Positions 42,653-51,756 of a stretch of 64,000 nt of DNA are shown here, in pieces. Positions within the stretch are counted from its first letter, which is position 1. The number at the start of each line of letters is the position of its first letter. The stretch is from Acholoe squamosa. Lineage: Eukaryota > Annelida > Polychaeta > Phyllodocida > Polynoidae. The stretch is taken from contig OX439044.1 of the NCBI GenBank assembly GCA_949317995.1, positions 52,470,166-52,534,165 on the forward strand, read 5' to 3'. The notes beneath the pieces were generated by a model that worked only from the letters and a program-made list of their open reading frames with translations, was not told where the DNA came from and did not search any database. Both the position numbers and the translations under genes were made by a program.

Positions 42653-45544
42653 ATGAGCGGCTCGCCGTACCCGATACCTAACAGCTCAGACGCTGGATGT
42701 GACTCAGCGGCATCGCCACACACTGACAGTAGTGACGGTGTGGAAGTCTATACTATCATACCTGCAGCGCGCACATTGCCTGGGAATGCAGCAGTAGCAC
42801 ATAGTGGTGTAGCAGAGGGACAGGGTGGAAGATCCGGAGTGAGTGAAGCGGGACCTGATCAATCACGTGTCACTCTTAGATCGGATCACACACATGTGCA
42901 TGTGCAATTAGGACCCAGGTCGCAAGTGGTGCTTTTGCCTGGAGAGGAGGTGTCTAGAGAGATTGGATTCCCCGTGGCTCGGTCAGAGGAGGAGCGGGCG
43001 TCGTCTCAAAGGGATCCCAAGTCTGGGGGGACGTCTGGCCTACAATTGTCTACTGCGGCTGATTCTGAACCAGCAGGGTCGGTGGTGGTGGACGATACCT
43101 CTGGACCATTCTCAGCATTGGGAGTGGAGAACGAGCATCAGTCATCTGCGGCAGAGTCGGAGACCAGGGCTGATATTTCTAGTGATGGGCAACAGGCGGC
43201 GGTTCAGGAGCACACAGTGAGTGCTGATGCAGGGGAACGGCCTGATAATCTCTGCAAAGGATGGACGACAGGAGACAGATTAGTGAATTATAAGTATTTT
43301 TCGACGCCCATTGCTAGGAGCTCCAGTATTAATTTCTGTAAGGCTACTCCTAGGTGCCTTGAGTTTGAGGGTACAGCGGACCAGGGACAAGTCAGACGCG
43401 CATCTGAGGGGGATGTGGCGGATATTGGTGATGAGGATTTGAATTTTGAAGCGATTGCAACGTCATTGGGGTTAATTGAGCCAGTACATGAAGACGGACA
43501 GGTGGATGAGAGTGGAACAAAGGATGGTCATGAGAATGAGGGGGACGCACATGGGGAGAATGATTCAGTAGAAGGGGCGTCTATGGTGGTGGCAGTGCCA
43601 GGGCAAAGCGAGGACGTCGGTGGGAAGATACAGGAACAGGGGTCGGAGGCCTGTGGTGATTCACAAGGGGGGAGTGCAGGATTGCTACCGTCTGGTTTCT
43701 TGGTGGTTGTTGAGAATGGGAGAAAGTTAAGTGATAGAGACTTGGTGGGTCAGGATGAGACTGGTGGAGTTGGACAGGATTGGACAAGCTGTACTACACC
43801 GGTTGTTACAGGTGATCGAAGTGACAGTCGTCTGGGAGAGTCTGTGAGTAAAACAAGGGTGGATGAAGTTATTACAGGTCTGCAGAACACTAATATTAGG
43901 GTACGACAAAGCATAGAGAGGGGGAGGGCCATATTGGAACAGGAGCTGAGATATCGGCAGGCCATTGATGGGGAGGAGCCGCCCGCGAGGCCGGAGATAG
44001 ACCGGGAGCGTGTAGCACGAAGGGAGAGATTTTTGAACGACACTGTAAATTGGAGGAAGGTAACTGCGAATATCCGCTCAGGCAATAGTACAGGTCGTAC
44101 TACAGATGAGGGGCATTTAGATGATGTTCTAAATAGCCATCTTCAGACTGATGTTTCGGGTGACTGGGAGGATTGGTGGGCTCGGAGAGCGGATGAAAAG
44201 AGAAGACGACAGATAGAAAGGGAGGCCCGGGAGGAAGCCGCCGAGGGCTCCGTAGCTGCAGGTGTTGGAACTGGTGTACAGGGGAACGATAGTGAAGAGA
44301 GCTCAGTGGGTGATTTGGATGCGGAGAAACAGGTGGAGGAGGATATTGCACCTATTATTGGTTCTGAAGACGACGACATGGCGCCTAGTCCGAATGTTAA
44401 ACTACCATCCTTCAATGGGGAGCCTGGGGAGGATTATCGGAGATATTTCAAGGAATTGAATGGAATGCAAAAGCTATTTGGATGGTCTCCGGATCAACAT
44501 CTTGAGTATGCAAAATTGGGCTTGAAGAAGGGGGCATCGAAATGGATGGATGGTATTCCAGAGGGGGAAAAGGATACTTTGGACAAAGTAGTGGCTATAG
44601 TGAAGAGGGTTTTTGAAGACAAAAGGCCACTGTGGCAGAAACATAGGGATTTGCACTGTCTGAAGCAGGAAAAGGGACAGTCGGTCTGGGACTTCGCATT
44701 GAAAATAAAGGAATATGATGAGTTGGATGTTCCTGATGTCATCAAACTGTCAGTCTTTGTGGGGGGTTTGCTTCCGCCCATTGATAAGGACCTGATGAAA
44801 CACAATGCTGATTCTTTTGAAGAGGCTCTCAGACTGGCGTCTTATTGGGAAAATGTGGAGAAGGGCAGGAACTCCAAAGGTGTGGCGCAGCTACACATGC
44901 TAGAGTCTGAGGGGACTCGGGATGGAGCATGTGGGGACGATCAATTCGATCCTAAAGAGTATGCTAGAGAACAAACTAAAGCAGTGGTGGAGATGTGCAC
45001 TATGGAATATAGACGGGGGCTCAGGGAGATGGAACATGGACGGGAGAATCAGCAGGGACAATATGCTGGAAGGGGTGGTAACTCACAAGGGCAGTATCAG
45101 GCGCAGGCGGGCAGAGGGACCGGCGCGGGAACATATGGTCAGAATAGGCAGTTTGGTACAGGCGGTGGAGGCCGAGGATGGAATTATCAAGGGGGACGCG
45201 GTGGAAATCAGTATAACGCATCTCAGTATTTCAATAACAGGTTTCAGGGACAGAGATACACAGGAGGAAGCAGGCAGGGTCAACAGGGGGATGATAAAGG
45301 TCAGAGAAGAGCACAGGAATATGCTAGGATGATGGGAGATGCAGGAGAGAGTCAGAAAGGAGGAGGAGCGATCTATTGTTTGATTCATGACTCTACTACA
45401 CATTCTACAGAGGAGTGCACGTTTTTGAAGAAATACAGGGATCAGTTGTCATCCTCTCAGCAGAACAGAGACCAACGAGATCAGGGAAATGATGTTCGCA
45501 GGCCGGGAAACGGGCACAACGGCTCATTCCTACCCCAGAATTAA
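42653..45544 (+). CDS. gag: Gag polyprotein of the LTR element
   Basis: The first in-frame ATG gives 963 residues. Residues 1-570 form an unusually long acidic, Ser/Gly-rich N-terminal region without a recognisable domain. Residues about 581-740 look like a Ty3/Gypsy capsid: LPSFNGEPGEDYRRYF, then GASKWMDGIP, then a C-terminal helical half. Residues about 805-870 are a Gly-Arg-Gln-rich RNA-binding-like stretch (RGG repeats). A single knuckle, CLIHDSTTHSTEEC (909-922), keeps CCHC spacing but has His in the second position. Gag builds the particle and packages RNA. Pol follows in the -1 frame through a slippery site at 45505. Most Gypsy Gags are 300-500 residues, so this one is long. Confidence 0.9.
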   Translation: MSGSPYPIPNSSDAGCDSAASPHTDSSDGVEVYTIIPAARTLPGNAAVAHSGVAEGQGGRSGVSEAGPDQSRVTLRSDHTHVHVQLGPRSQVVLLPGEEVSREIGFPVARSEEERASSQRDPKSGGTSGLQLSTAADSEPAGSVVVDDTSGPFSALGVENEHQSSAAESETRADISSDGQQAAVQEHTVSADAGERPDNLCKGWTTGDRLVNYKYFSTPIARSSSINFCKATPRCLEFEGTADQGQVRRASEGDVADIGDEDLNFEAIATSLGLIEPVHEDGQVDESGTKDGHENEGDAHGENDSVEGASMVVAVPGQSEDVGGKIQEQGSEACGDSQGGSAGLLPSGFLVVVENGRKLSDRDLVGQDETGGVGQDWTSCTTPVVTGDRSDSRLGESVSKTRVDEVITGLQNTNIRVRQSIERGRAILEQELRYRQAIDGEEPPARPEIDRERVARRERFLNDTVNWRKVTANIRSGNSTGRTTDEGHLDDVLNSHLQTDVSGDWEDWWARRADEKRRRQIEREAREEAAEGSVAAGVGTGVQGNDSEESSVGDLDAEKQVEEDIAPIIGSEDDDMAPSPNVKLPSFNGEPGEDYRRYFKELNGMQKLFGWSPDQHLEYAKLGLKKGASKWMDGIPEGEKDTLDKVVAIVKRVFEDKRPLWQKHRDLHCLKQEKGQSVWDFALKIKEYDELDVPDVIKLSVFVGGLLPPIDKDLMKHNADSFEEALRLASYWENVEKGRNSKGVAQLHMLESEGTRDGACGDDQFDPKEYAREQTKAVVEMCTMEYRRGLREMEHGRENQQGQYAGRGGNSQGQYQAQAGRGTGAGTYGQNRQFGTGGGGRGWNYQGGRGGNQYNASQYFNNRFQGQRYTGGSRQGQQGDDKGQRRAQEYARMMGDAGESQKGGGAIYCLIHDSTTHSTEECTFLKKYRDQLSSSQQNRDQRDQGNDVRRPGNGHNGSFLPQN
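45505..45511 (+). promoter_or_regulatory. Slippery heptamer for -1 gag-pol frameshifting
   Basis: GGGAAAC lies in phase as G GGA AAC in the gag frame, 33 bases before the gag stop and inside the gag/pol overlap (the pol frame is open from 45493). This is a classic X XXY YYZ site, the same heptamer used by some simple retroviruses and lentiviruses. I did not identify a convincing stem-loop or pseudoknot downstream by eye. Confidence 0.75.
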
Positions 45545-45546
45545 AT

Positions 45547-48500
45547 TTGATATCAGGGGATGGGTCGGGAAACAGGGGATCAAAAGACAAAGCGCCATGG
45601 TTGGTTCAGTGTACTATTGACGAGAATACATACAGATGTTTAGTGGACACGGGCGCGTCTGATTGTTTTATAGCACGGACAATTGTGAGTAGTATAAGTG
45701 AGAGAGCAATTTGGGACAGGCAGCCATCTCAATTGGGGAAGGTGCGTCTGGGGGACAAAACATCATTACAAGTTTATGAGACGGTGCGACTGCAGTGTTT
45801 TATGGATGGTGCTTGCATATACTATGATTTTAATGTGGTGGATTCACTGGCTTATGATATTGTGCTGGGACGTAATTTTCTGATTGACGCAAGGGCACAG
45901 ATTATAGCTATAGATGGAAAGGTGCGTCTCTTTACTGAGGATCCGGTCTCAATTGAAGTAGCGGCGATTTTGGACCCATGGGAGGAAAGATTGGTGACGG
46001 TGAAAGGATGGGATGTTGCGGCTGAAAGGGTTGGAACAACGGTCTTGTTGAGACCATCTAATTTGGCGGTGGTAGCTGCGGATGGTGCGGTGAACTATGT
46101 GGGGAAGAAATGGTATATGAGAATTGCTAATCTCTCTGACAGGCAAGTGTATGTGGATACAACTGAGGTTATAGCATATGCGGAAGACATAGATGAACCG
46201 GAACTTAATTTGCTGGAGGTAATTGATACAGCTAATGTTGGCAGGGATAGAAAGGATGAGGCTCGTGAGATTGTGGCACGATGTAATGAAGACCGGCGGG
46301 AGAATGGTCAAGATGCTAGGAGAGGGTCAGAGCATCGGCAGGATCCTCAGGACAGTGGTGGTGGATGTGGTGTTTTTACCTTAAGTGAGCAGGAGAGGCT
46401 GGATAAAATTGAGAAGATCAGGGGCCTTGATTTGGGTGACACTATGATGACGCTGGAGGAGCAGAAGGTATTCAGAGAAATGTTGGTGGTCAACATGGAC
46501 ACTATAGCATTTTCTATGAAGGAGTTGGGTCATTGTTCATTGGCTCCAATGAAAATAAGGGTCGATGAGTCCAAGGGTCCGTGTATGGCACGACCATACA
46601 GGTATTCTCCTCAGAAAATGGATATTATTGATGAACAGGTGAGGGAATTGTTAAAGTTGGGAATTATTGAGCCCAGTGACAGCGTCTGGAGAAGTCCGTT
46701 GGTGGTAGTGCAGAAGAAGGATGGAAAGGCTAGATTATGTACAGACTATCGCATGTTGAATCTTATTACGGCGGATGACACATATCCTATGCCCACAGCC
46801 AGAAGCATGTTTTTGTATATGGCATACAGAAAACCTATAATCTTTACAGCCATGGATTTGCTCAGTGGGTATCATCAGTGCGATTTACATCATGACAGCA
46901 GGCAATATTCAGCATTTGAATCACCCTCGGGAGTTTGGCAATGGACGAGGATGCCGTTTGGTATGAAGCAGAGCCCATGGCAATTTACTAAGATTATGTC
47001 ATTAGCACTAGGAGGCTTAATACCACGTACTTGTCTAGCCTACCTAGACGATATCATTATCTTTGATCCGGATGTGGAGAGCCATATTACTAATGTCGGC
47101 AGAGTATTGGCAGCTTTAGGTAAAGCAGGTTTAACAGTCAAGCCAGAAAAGTGTGAGTGGGGCAAAGCGGAAATCAAGTTTTTGGGGCACATTATTAATG
47201 CTGAAGGAGTGCAGACGCAATCTAAAGTGATCAGAAAGGTGCAGGAATTTGGCAGACCGTATAATGAACATACAACTAGGTCCTTTCTGGGGCTTTGTAA
47301 TTATTACAGGAGTTTTATTCCTAACTATGCTGTTTTGTCGATGCCTCTGAATAATTTGTTGAAAATCAAGGTGCCATTTAAGTGGACAGATGAGTGTGAG
47401 GTGTCATTCAAGAAAATACAAGCAGCATTAGCGAGCACACCGTTATTGGTACATCCAGAGATCGGGGGTCACTTTTATGTTTTAACAGATGCTTCGGATG
47501 GCGCGTGTGGAGCGGCCATCTGTATAAAAAGGGATGGATTGCTGAGACCGGTAACATATTATGGGTATACATTTACAAAGGCTGAAAGAAACTACACTAT
47601 AACAGAGAAAGAAGGCCTAGCTGTTATAAGAGTATTGAAGAAATTTGAGGATATGCTGACTGGGGCTAAGATCACGATAATAACAGACCATCAACCATTA
47701 ATACCTTTGCTTCAACAAGCCAGTAAGGCTCCATCCAAAAGGTTGACTAGATGGGGTTTAGCAATGACTGACTTTGACTATGAGATTAGGTATGAGCCGG
47801 GAGCCACTCACTACCTGCCGGATTTTATATCCAGAGTGCCGTTGGCAGTGGGACAGGATACACCTGGCGAGGAGTCGGGGGAGTTTGAGCCTGAGGTGGG
47901 ATGTGAGTTACTCGTGATGGAACTGATAGGGGAGGAATTGGATAGGGAAACCTTCATTCAGGAGCAGTGGAAGGATGGATTTTGCAAGGGAATGATGAGA
48001 TATTTGGCGGGAGATGAATTGCCAGTGGATGAGGAAAAGGCGCGAGGGATTTTACATAATGCTGATTTTATGGGTATGAAGGATGGATTGTTATGCAAGT
48101 ATATAAAACCAGCTAGAAAGAGGGGTGGGCCTATAGCTGACCTAAACCCAAGAATAGTGGTGCCTAAGGCTATGGTGAATAGAGTGCTCTATCTCATGCA
48201 TGATGATATCATGTGCGGAGGACATGTGGGAACAGTGGCGCTGAATACAAAAGTACAGGCTCGGTTTTATTGGAAAAATATGATGGTGGACATAGCTAGG
48301 TACGTGCGGCTATGTGAAAGGTGCGCGTTGAGAAAAAGAGCACCTCATTTTAGGGCCAAGGCAAGGTCATGGGATACGCCGGATTATCCATGGCAAGTGA
48401 TACAGACAGATTTTGTTGGGCCACTACGTAGGTCCAAAGAAGGTTATAAATATATTATGACCTTCATAGACCTTCTGACGGGATGGCCGGAGGCATTCTG

Positions 48501-49923
48501 TACTAAAGACACGACTGCGCACACGGCAGCTGGGGTGTTTCTACGGGAGATCGTGTGTAGGTACGGCAAGGTGGAAGTGCTGTGCAGCGACAGAGGGTCT
48601 ACATATATGGGTCAGGTTTTTCGTGAGGTTACAGCTAGATTATCAACCAAACAGAGGTTTACGTCTTCTAGGAATCCGACCGGAAATGCCAGGGTTGAAA
48701 GATTGCATAAGTCATTAGAGGATACGATAGGATGCTATGTGACCGAGGATCATGAACACTGGCCAGAACTGTTACCCATTGCATTGTGGACAGTGCGCTC
48801 CAATATCAGTATGAGGACGGGGTTCTCACCATATGCGCTACAATTCGGGAGGGATCCAGTGGCTATGTCCTTTGCTGAGGAAAGGCCACTGCCTAAAGTG
48901 CCATCTGAGAGGGATTGGTTTCTTAGGACAAATCATAGCATACAGTTATTACAAGAGGCGGCCAACGCTCATACTGCTAGGTATGAGGAGCAGCTCAGAC
49001 GTAGATTGGATGGACGGGCTCGACCTGTATCTTTTATAGAGGGGGAGTGGGTATATTACTATGATCCGAAATGCGCGGTGAATAATACATCGAAGTTTGC
49101 TGGTAGATACACAGGGCCACACAGGATAATAGAGGTGGTGGGGGATAACAGGGTGAGGTTGAGAGCAGTGAAGACGGGCAAAGAGATACCTCACTTAGTA
49201 AATGTGAATAAACTGAAGAGAGCATACAAAGGGGAGGGTGAAAATGGCGAAGGAGAAGCCAAAGATGAGAGAGCGGTGGAAGTGGATAAGTCAGAAGTGG
49301 AATTACAAGTGGATAAAGAAGACATAGGACATGAGAACCCGAGAGGGGTGACTGAGGTGGAACATCCTTCATCTGGTCTGGAGGATACAGCGTTAGCGGA
49401 CGCTGATAAGGAGGACAAATTGAATACGTCAGACGACGATAGAAGTGCACATGAGAAAAAGAGAGAGGTGGCCGGAGCTGGACCGCGCGCACCTATACAG
49501 GAATCTGATAATGAGAAAGATGGAGTTGTACGGCGAGATAGCCGGGAGAAGCACAGACAGGAAGCTGTGGTCGATAATTGGTGTAAAAAGAAAGGGTTAC
49601 AGGATAGTGATATCGATAAGGTCGAGGGTGGCCGAAGACAGGATAATGAAGAGAAAAGGAAGGGTAGAGTGAGAAATGTCGAGGTGAAGAGACAGATGGA
49701 CGAAGAAAGAGAGAGAGAAGAAATGGAGAGGAGACAGAAAAGAAAAGAGAGAGAGGATAGGGCTGAGAAGAGACGGAGGCAAAGAGATAGGAGAGCACAA
49801 TTGGCTGCGGGGGCTATTATGAGTAAGGAATCTAGCAGTGAACATATCATTCCAAAGGGACCGATTTGTAAGCATCACAGGAGAGGCAGAGAGGAGCTCA
49901 GCTCATCCAGCGAGGGAGAATAG
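45547..49923 (+). CDS. pol: Pol polyprotein: protease, reverse transcriptase, RNase H, integrase
   Basis: The frame is open from 45493 and has no nearby ATG, so it is translated as a Gag-Pol fusion by -1 shifting. Residues are counted from 45547. Protease DTGAS is at 34-38. RT has SPLVVVQKKDG, TDYRMLN, MPFGMKQSPWQF and YLDD (499-502). RNase H has TDASDG with Asp648 and ITDHQPL with Asp714. Integrase zinc-binding residues are H885, H893, C923 and C926. The catalytic triad D955, D1015, E1051 has 35 residues between the last two. A GPY/F-like module is near 1180-1205. From about 1225 to 1458 follows a strongly charged Glu/Lys/Arg tail, likely coiled coil, unusual for the family and of unknown role. 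Pol copies RNA into DNA and inserts it. All catalytic motifs appear present. Confidence 0.96.
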   Translation: MISGDGSGNRGSKDKAPWLVQCTIDENTYRCLVDTGASDCFIARTIVSSISERAIWDRQPSQLGKVRLGDKTSLQVYETVRLQCFMDGACIYYDFNVVDSLAYDIVLGRNFLIDARAQIIAIDGKVRLFTEDPVSIEVAAILDPWEERLVTVKGWDVAAERVGTTVLLRPSNLAVVAADGAVNYVGKKWYMRIANLSDRQVYVDTTEVIAYAEDIDEPELNLLEVIDTANVGRDRKDEAREIVARCNEDRRENGQDARRGSEHRQDPQDSGGGCGVFTLSEQERLDKIEKIRGLDLGDTMMTLEEQKVFREMLVVNMDTIAFSMKELGHCSLAPMKIRVDESKGPCMARPYRYSPQKMDIIDEQVRELLKLGIIEPSDSVWRSPLVVVQKKDGKARLCTDYRMLNLITADDTYPMPTARSMFLYMAYRKPIIFTAMDLLSGYHQCDLHHDSRQYSAFESPSGVWQWTRMPFGMKQSPWQFTKIMSLALGGLIPRTCLAYLDDIIIFDPDVESHITNVGRVLAALGKAGLTVKPEKCEWGKAEIKFLGHIINAEGVQTQSKVIRKVQEFGRPYNEHTTRSFLGLCNYYRSFIPNYAVLSMPLNNLLKIKVPFKWTDECEVSFKKIQAALASTPLLVHPEIGGHFYVLTDASDGACGAAICIKRDGLLRPVTYYGYTFTKAERNYTITEKEGLAVIRVLKKFEDMLTGAKITIITDHQPLIPLLQQASKAPSKRLTRWGLAMTDFDYEIRYEPGATHYLPDFISRVPLAVGQDTPGEESGEFEPEVGCELLVMELIGEELDRETFIQEQWKDGFCKGMMRYLAGDELPVDEEKARGILHNADFMGMKDGLLCKYIKPARKRGGPIADLNPRIVVPKAMVNRVLYLMHDDIMCGGHVGTVALNTKVQARFYWKNMMVDIARYVRLCERCALRKRAPHFRAKARSWDTPDYPWQVIQTDFVGPLRRSKEGYKYIMTFIDLLTGWPEAFCTKDTTAHTAAGVFLREIVCRYGKVEVLCSDRGSTYMGQVFREVTARLSTKQRFTSSRNPTGNARVERLHKSLEDTIGCYVTEDHEHWPELLPIALWTVRSNISMRTGFSPYALQFGRDPVAMSFAEERPLPKVPSERDWFLRTNHSIQLLQEAANAHTARYEEQLRRRLDGRARPVSFIEGEWVYYYDPKCAVNNTSKFAGRYTGPHRIIEVVGDNRVRLRAVKTGKEIPHLVNVNKLKRAYKGEGENGEGEAKDERAVEVDKSEVELQVDKEDIGHENPRGVTEVEHPSSGLEDTALADADKEDKLNTSDDDRSAHEKKREVAGAGPRAPIQESDNEKDGVVRRDSREKHRQEAVVDNWCKKKGLQDSDIDKVEGGRRQDNEEKRKGRVRNVEVKRQMDEEREREEMERRQKRKEREDRAEKRRRQRDRRAQLAAGAIMSKESSSEHIIPKGPICKHHRRGREELSSSSEGE

Positions 49924-50250
49924 GGCGAGCTTAGACGGGATGCTACAGGATGGGCGATAATCCTGTAGTATTCACGTGTGTTGCTATGAGGGAGAAGGGG
50001 GGGTGATGCAGGTGCCGAAGGGGGAGGGACCGCCCGGAGGAACAGGTCAAGCTGACTCATGCAGGTAGATGGAAAGGAGGGCGATACACAAAGAAAAGGG
50101 AAAAGTAGGGCAAGGTAGGAAAAGAGGGGAGGGGGGGGGGAGGCCAGCGCAACAGGTATATGCAGGAGGAGATGCATCAGGAGGTGGCAGTGCGCGCACA
50201 GCGAGGGACGAGATAAGACCTCACAGTAAATAGCAGGTGCTGATGGACGG
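49924..50250 (+). other. Non-coding spacer after pol
   Basis: A purine-rich, G-run-containing spacer without a convincing ORF. It could hold splice sites for the downstream genes, but I cannot choose any with confidence. Confidence 0.4.
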
Positions 50251-50838
50251 ATGGCAGATAGCTGGTACGATAGTGTTGGAGAACAGCAATACCAACAATA
50301 CTATAATACGTGGATGATTCAAGACAACTATTGCAATAGCACTTACAATGAAAGGAGCACAGTGTCTGCAGCAAGTTCAACAACAACAGAAACAAATGAA
50401 AAAGGATTTGGTGCGACTTCAACGTCAGGCCAACCAAGCTCAGCGCAAGAGCCAATACAGGTGGTGGAAGCAGCTCAAGCCGAGGTCCTGGTAAATCATC
50501 AGGGAAACATATGGGATAGCATACGTGACATCACTGTGGGACAGACAGAATGGGAGTGGTTGTTGGATGCCACTCTACAAGGCACCGGTGGTATAATTAA
50601 GAGAGAGACTCAGACCACAGAAACAGCGACACAGACAGAACCATCAATATTTTATAGTAAAGACGATGAATTTGTGCTGGATACATCAATCAGATTGGAT
50701 GACATATTGATAGAAGAGTATTATAGCAGAAGACAAGTGACATCAAGGCTCTGTCACATTTGTGGCAGAACAACAGCAACAGCGGCAGGAGCGGCCAAAC
50801 ACCTGGAACAGGTACATGGGATAAAACATCTCATATAA
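50251..50838 (+). CDS. Accessory ORF 1 of the LTR element, C2H2 zinc-finger protein
   Basis: 195 residues from an ATG. The N-terminal third is Tyr/Gln/Asn-rich, the middle is Ser/Thr-rich and acidic. The C-terminus holds one C2H2 finger, CHICGRTTATAAGAAKHLEQ then VH, with spacing C-x2-C-x12-H-x4-H. I know no close relative. An acidic region plus a C-terminal finger resembles a small DNA- or RNA-binding regulator, but that is inference. Its stop overlaps the next start as TAATG (50836-50840), an arrangement suited to termination-reinitiation. It would need a spliced or internal transcript to be expressed. Confidence 0.65.
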   Translation: MADSWYDSVGEQQYQQYYNTWMIQDNYCNSTYNERSTVSAASSTTTETNEKGFGATSTSGQPSSAQEPIQVVEAAQAEVLVNHQGNIWDSIRDITVGQTEWEWLLDATLQGTGGIIKRETQTTETATQTEPSIFYSKDDEFVLDTSIRLDDILIEEYYSRRQVTSRLCHICGRTTATAAGAAKHLEQVHGIKHLI

Positions 50839-51323
50839 TGTCCACTAGTGAGGAAGCGGGAAAGAGAGCACCATCTATAGTAAAGGCAGGGAGATATAGG
50901 GGACAACAGGTAGAAGACGCGCTGGATGCTATATATGGATTTGGATATTCATTGCCGAAGGTATTCAGATACAATGGGGCGACGTTACAGGATATAGTAA
51001 TGCAGAAAATATCAAAACTAAAATTGGACATCGCGAGATTGCCAAGATATTTGAGGGAACAAGTAAATAGACATCATTTTAAATATGGAGTAGGGAGTGT
51101 GACTAATGCATTCTTTTTCTCAAGAAAGTGTAGGAGGCATCGCAAGACTAGTAGAGGGAAACGATGCAGGCAGTGTAGACAAAGAGATGAAACTTGGGAA
51201 ATGTTCAAACTGAAGCAAAAGGGAAAGCATATCACCCAAGGAGTATTAACATCCGGGGTTAAAGACAATGAGACGACCCTGGAGGAGGAGGATGTAACTG
51301 AAGACTTTGATAAATATAACTAG
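50838..51323 (+). CDS. Accessory ORF 2 of the LTR element, basic Cys-rich protein
   Basis: 161 residues from the ATG overlapping the previous stop. The frame is also open upstream to a non-overlapping position, but this ATG is the natural start. The N-terminal part reads ALDAIYGFGYSLPKVFRYNG, the middle is helical, and near residues 90-120 there is a cluster KCRRHRKTSRGKRCRQCRQR that is very basic with spaced Cys and His. The C-terminus is acidic. The basic cluster would suit RNA binding or nuclear import. I do not recognise the family, and comparison with retroviral regulatory proteins is only by analogy. Confidence 0.6.
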   Translation: MSTSEEAGKRAPSIVKAGRYRGQQVEDALDAIYGFGYSLPKVFRYNGATLQDIVMQKISKLKLDIARLPRYLREQVNRHHFKYGVGSVTNAFFFSRKCRRHRKTSRGKRCRQCRQRDETWEMFKLKQKGKHITQGVLTSGVKDNETTLEEEDVTEDFDKYN

Positions 51324-51414
51324 AAAGGATATGAGTTGATAGGAAAGGAACAGAGGGACTGTATGGTTATAAAATACAATACCTGTTAAGGGAACGTTAT
51401 GAGGGGTTGAAGAA

Positions 51415-51756
51415 ATGTACAAAATGGCAGGTATCAGTATAACGCCACCTACCTTTAGAGGAGCACCAGGAGAAAAGATAGAAGAATATTTCTACGACAT
51501 GGATTTGATTAAGAGAATATATGATCTAGGGGAAATGGAATATGTGGCATTATTATTGTGGGGAATGAAAGGTGAAGTGAAAACTTGGGTTAGGAAACTA
51601 CCTGAGGAAAGTAAGAATACTGCATGGAAAATACAGCAAATAACCATGGCAGTATTTGCAGCTCCAGATGCCTGGAAAGAATGGGGTACAGGAGGAAAGA
51701 GACAGAAAAGACAGCGCGAGAATGACGGCGCGGAAACAGAGCCAGCGGGGGAATGA
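51415..51756 (+). CDS. Accessory ORF 3 of the LTR element, Gag capsid-like mini-protein
   Basis: 113 residues. The start ITPPTFRGAPGEKIEEYF aligns with LPSFNGEPGEDYRRYF of the element's own Gag. The match continues through the KTWVRKLPEE region against SKWMDGIPEG, to TMAVF against VKRVF. By eye the alignment spans about 75 residues with matching hydrophobic spacing but low identity overall. It therefore looks like a second, free-standing copy of the capsid N-terminal domain followed by a short basic tail (GGKRQKRQR). Free capsid fragments are known to limit copy number in yeast Ty1 and to restrict retroviruses in vertebrates. Any such role here is inference. Confidence 0.6.
   Translation: MYKMAGISITPPTFRGAPGEKIEEYFYDMDLIKRIYDLGEMEYVALLLWGMKGEVKTWVRKLPEESKNTAWKIQQITMAVFAAPDAWKEWGTGGKRQKRQRENDGAETEPAGE

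Noticed and set aside
43750-44415. Several 60-110 codon minus-strand frames under gag
   Set aside because: Shadows of the gag reading frame with no independent features.
49191-49850. 219-codon minus-strand Ser/Leu-rich frame opposite the pol tail
   Set aside because: It is the mirror of the Glu/Lys-rich coding strand. Biased purine-rich codons create open frames on the other strand.
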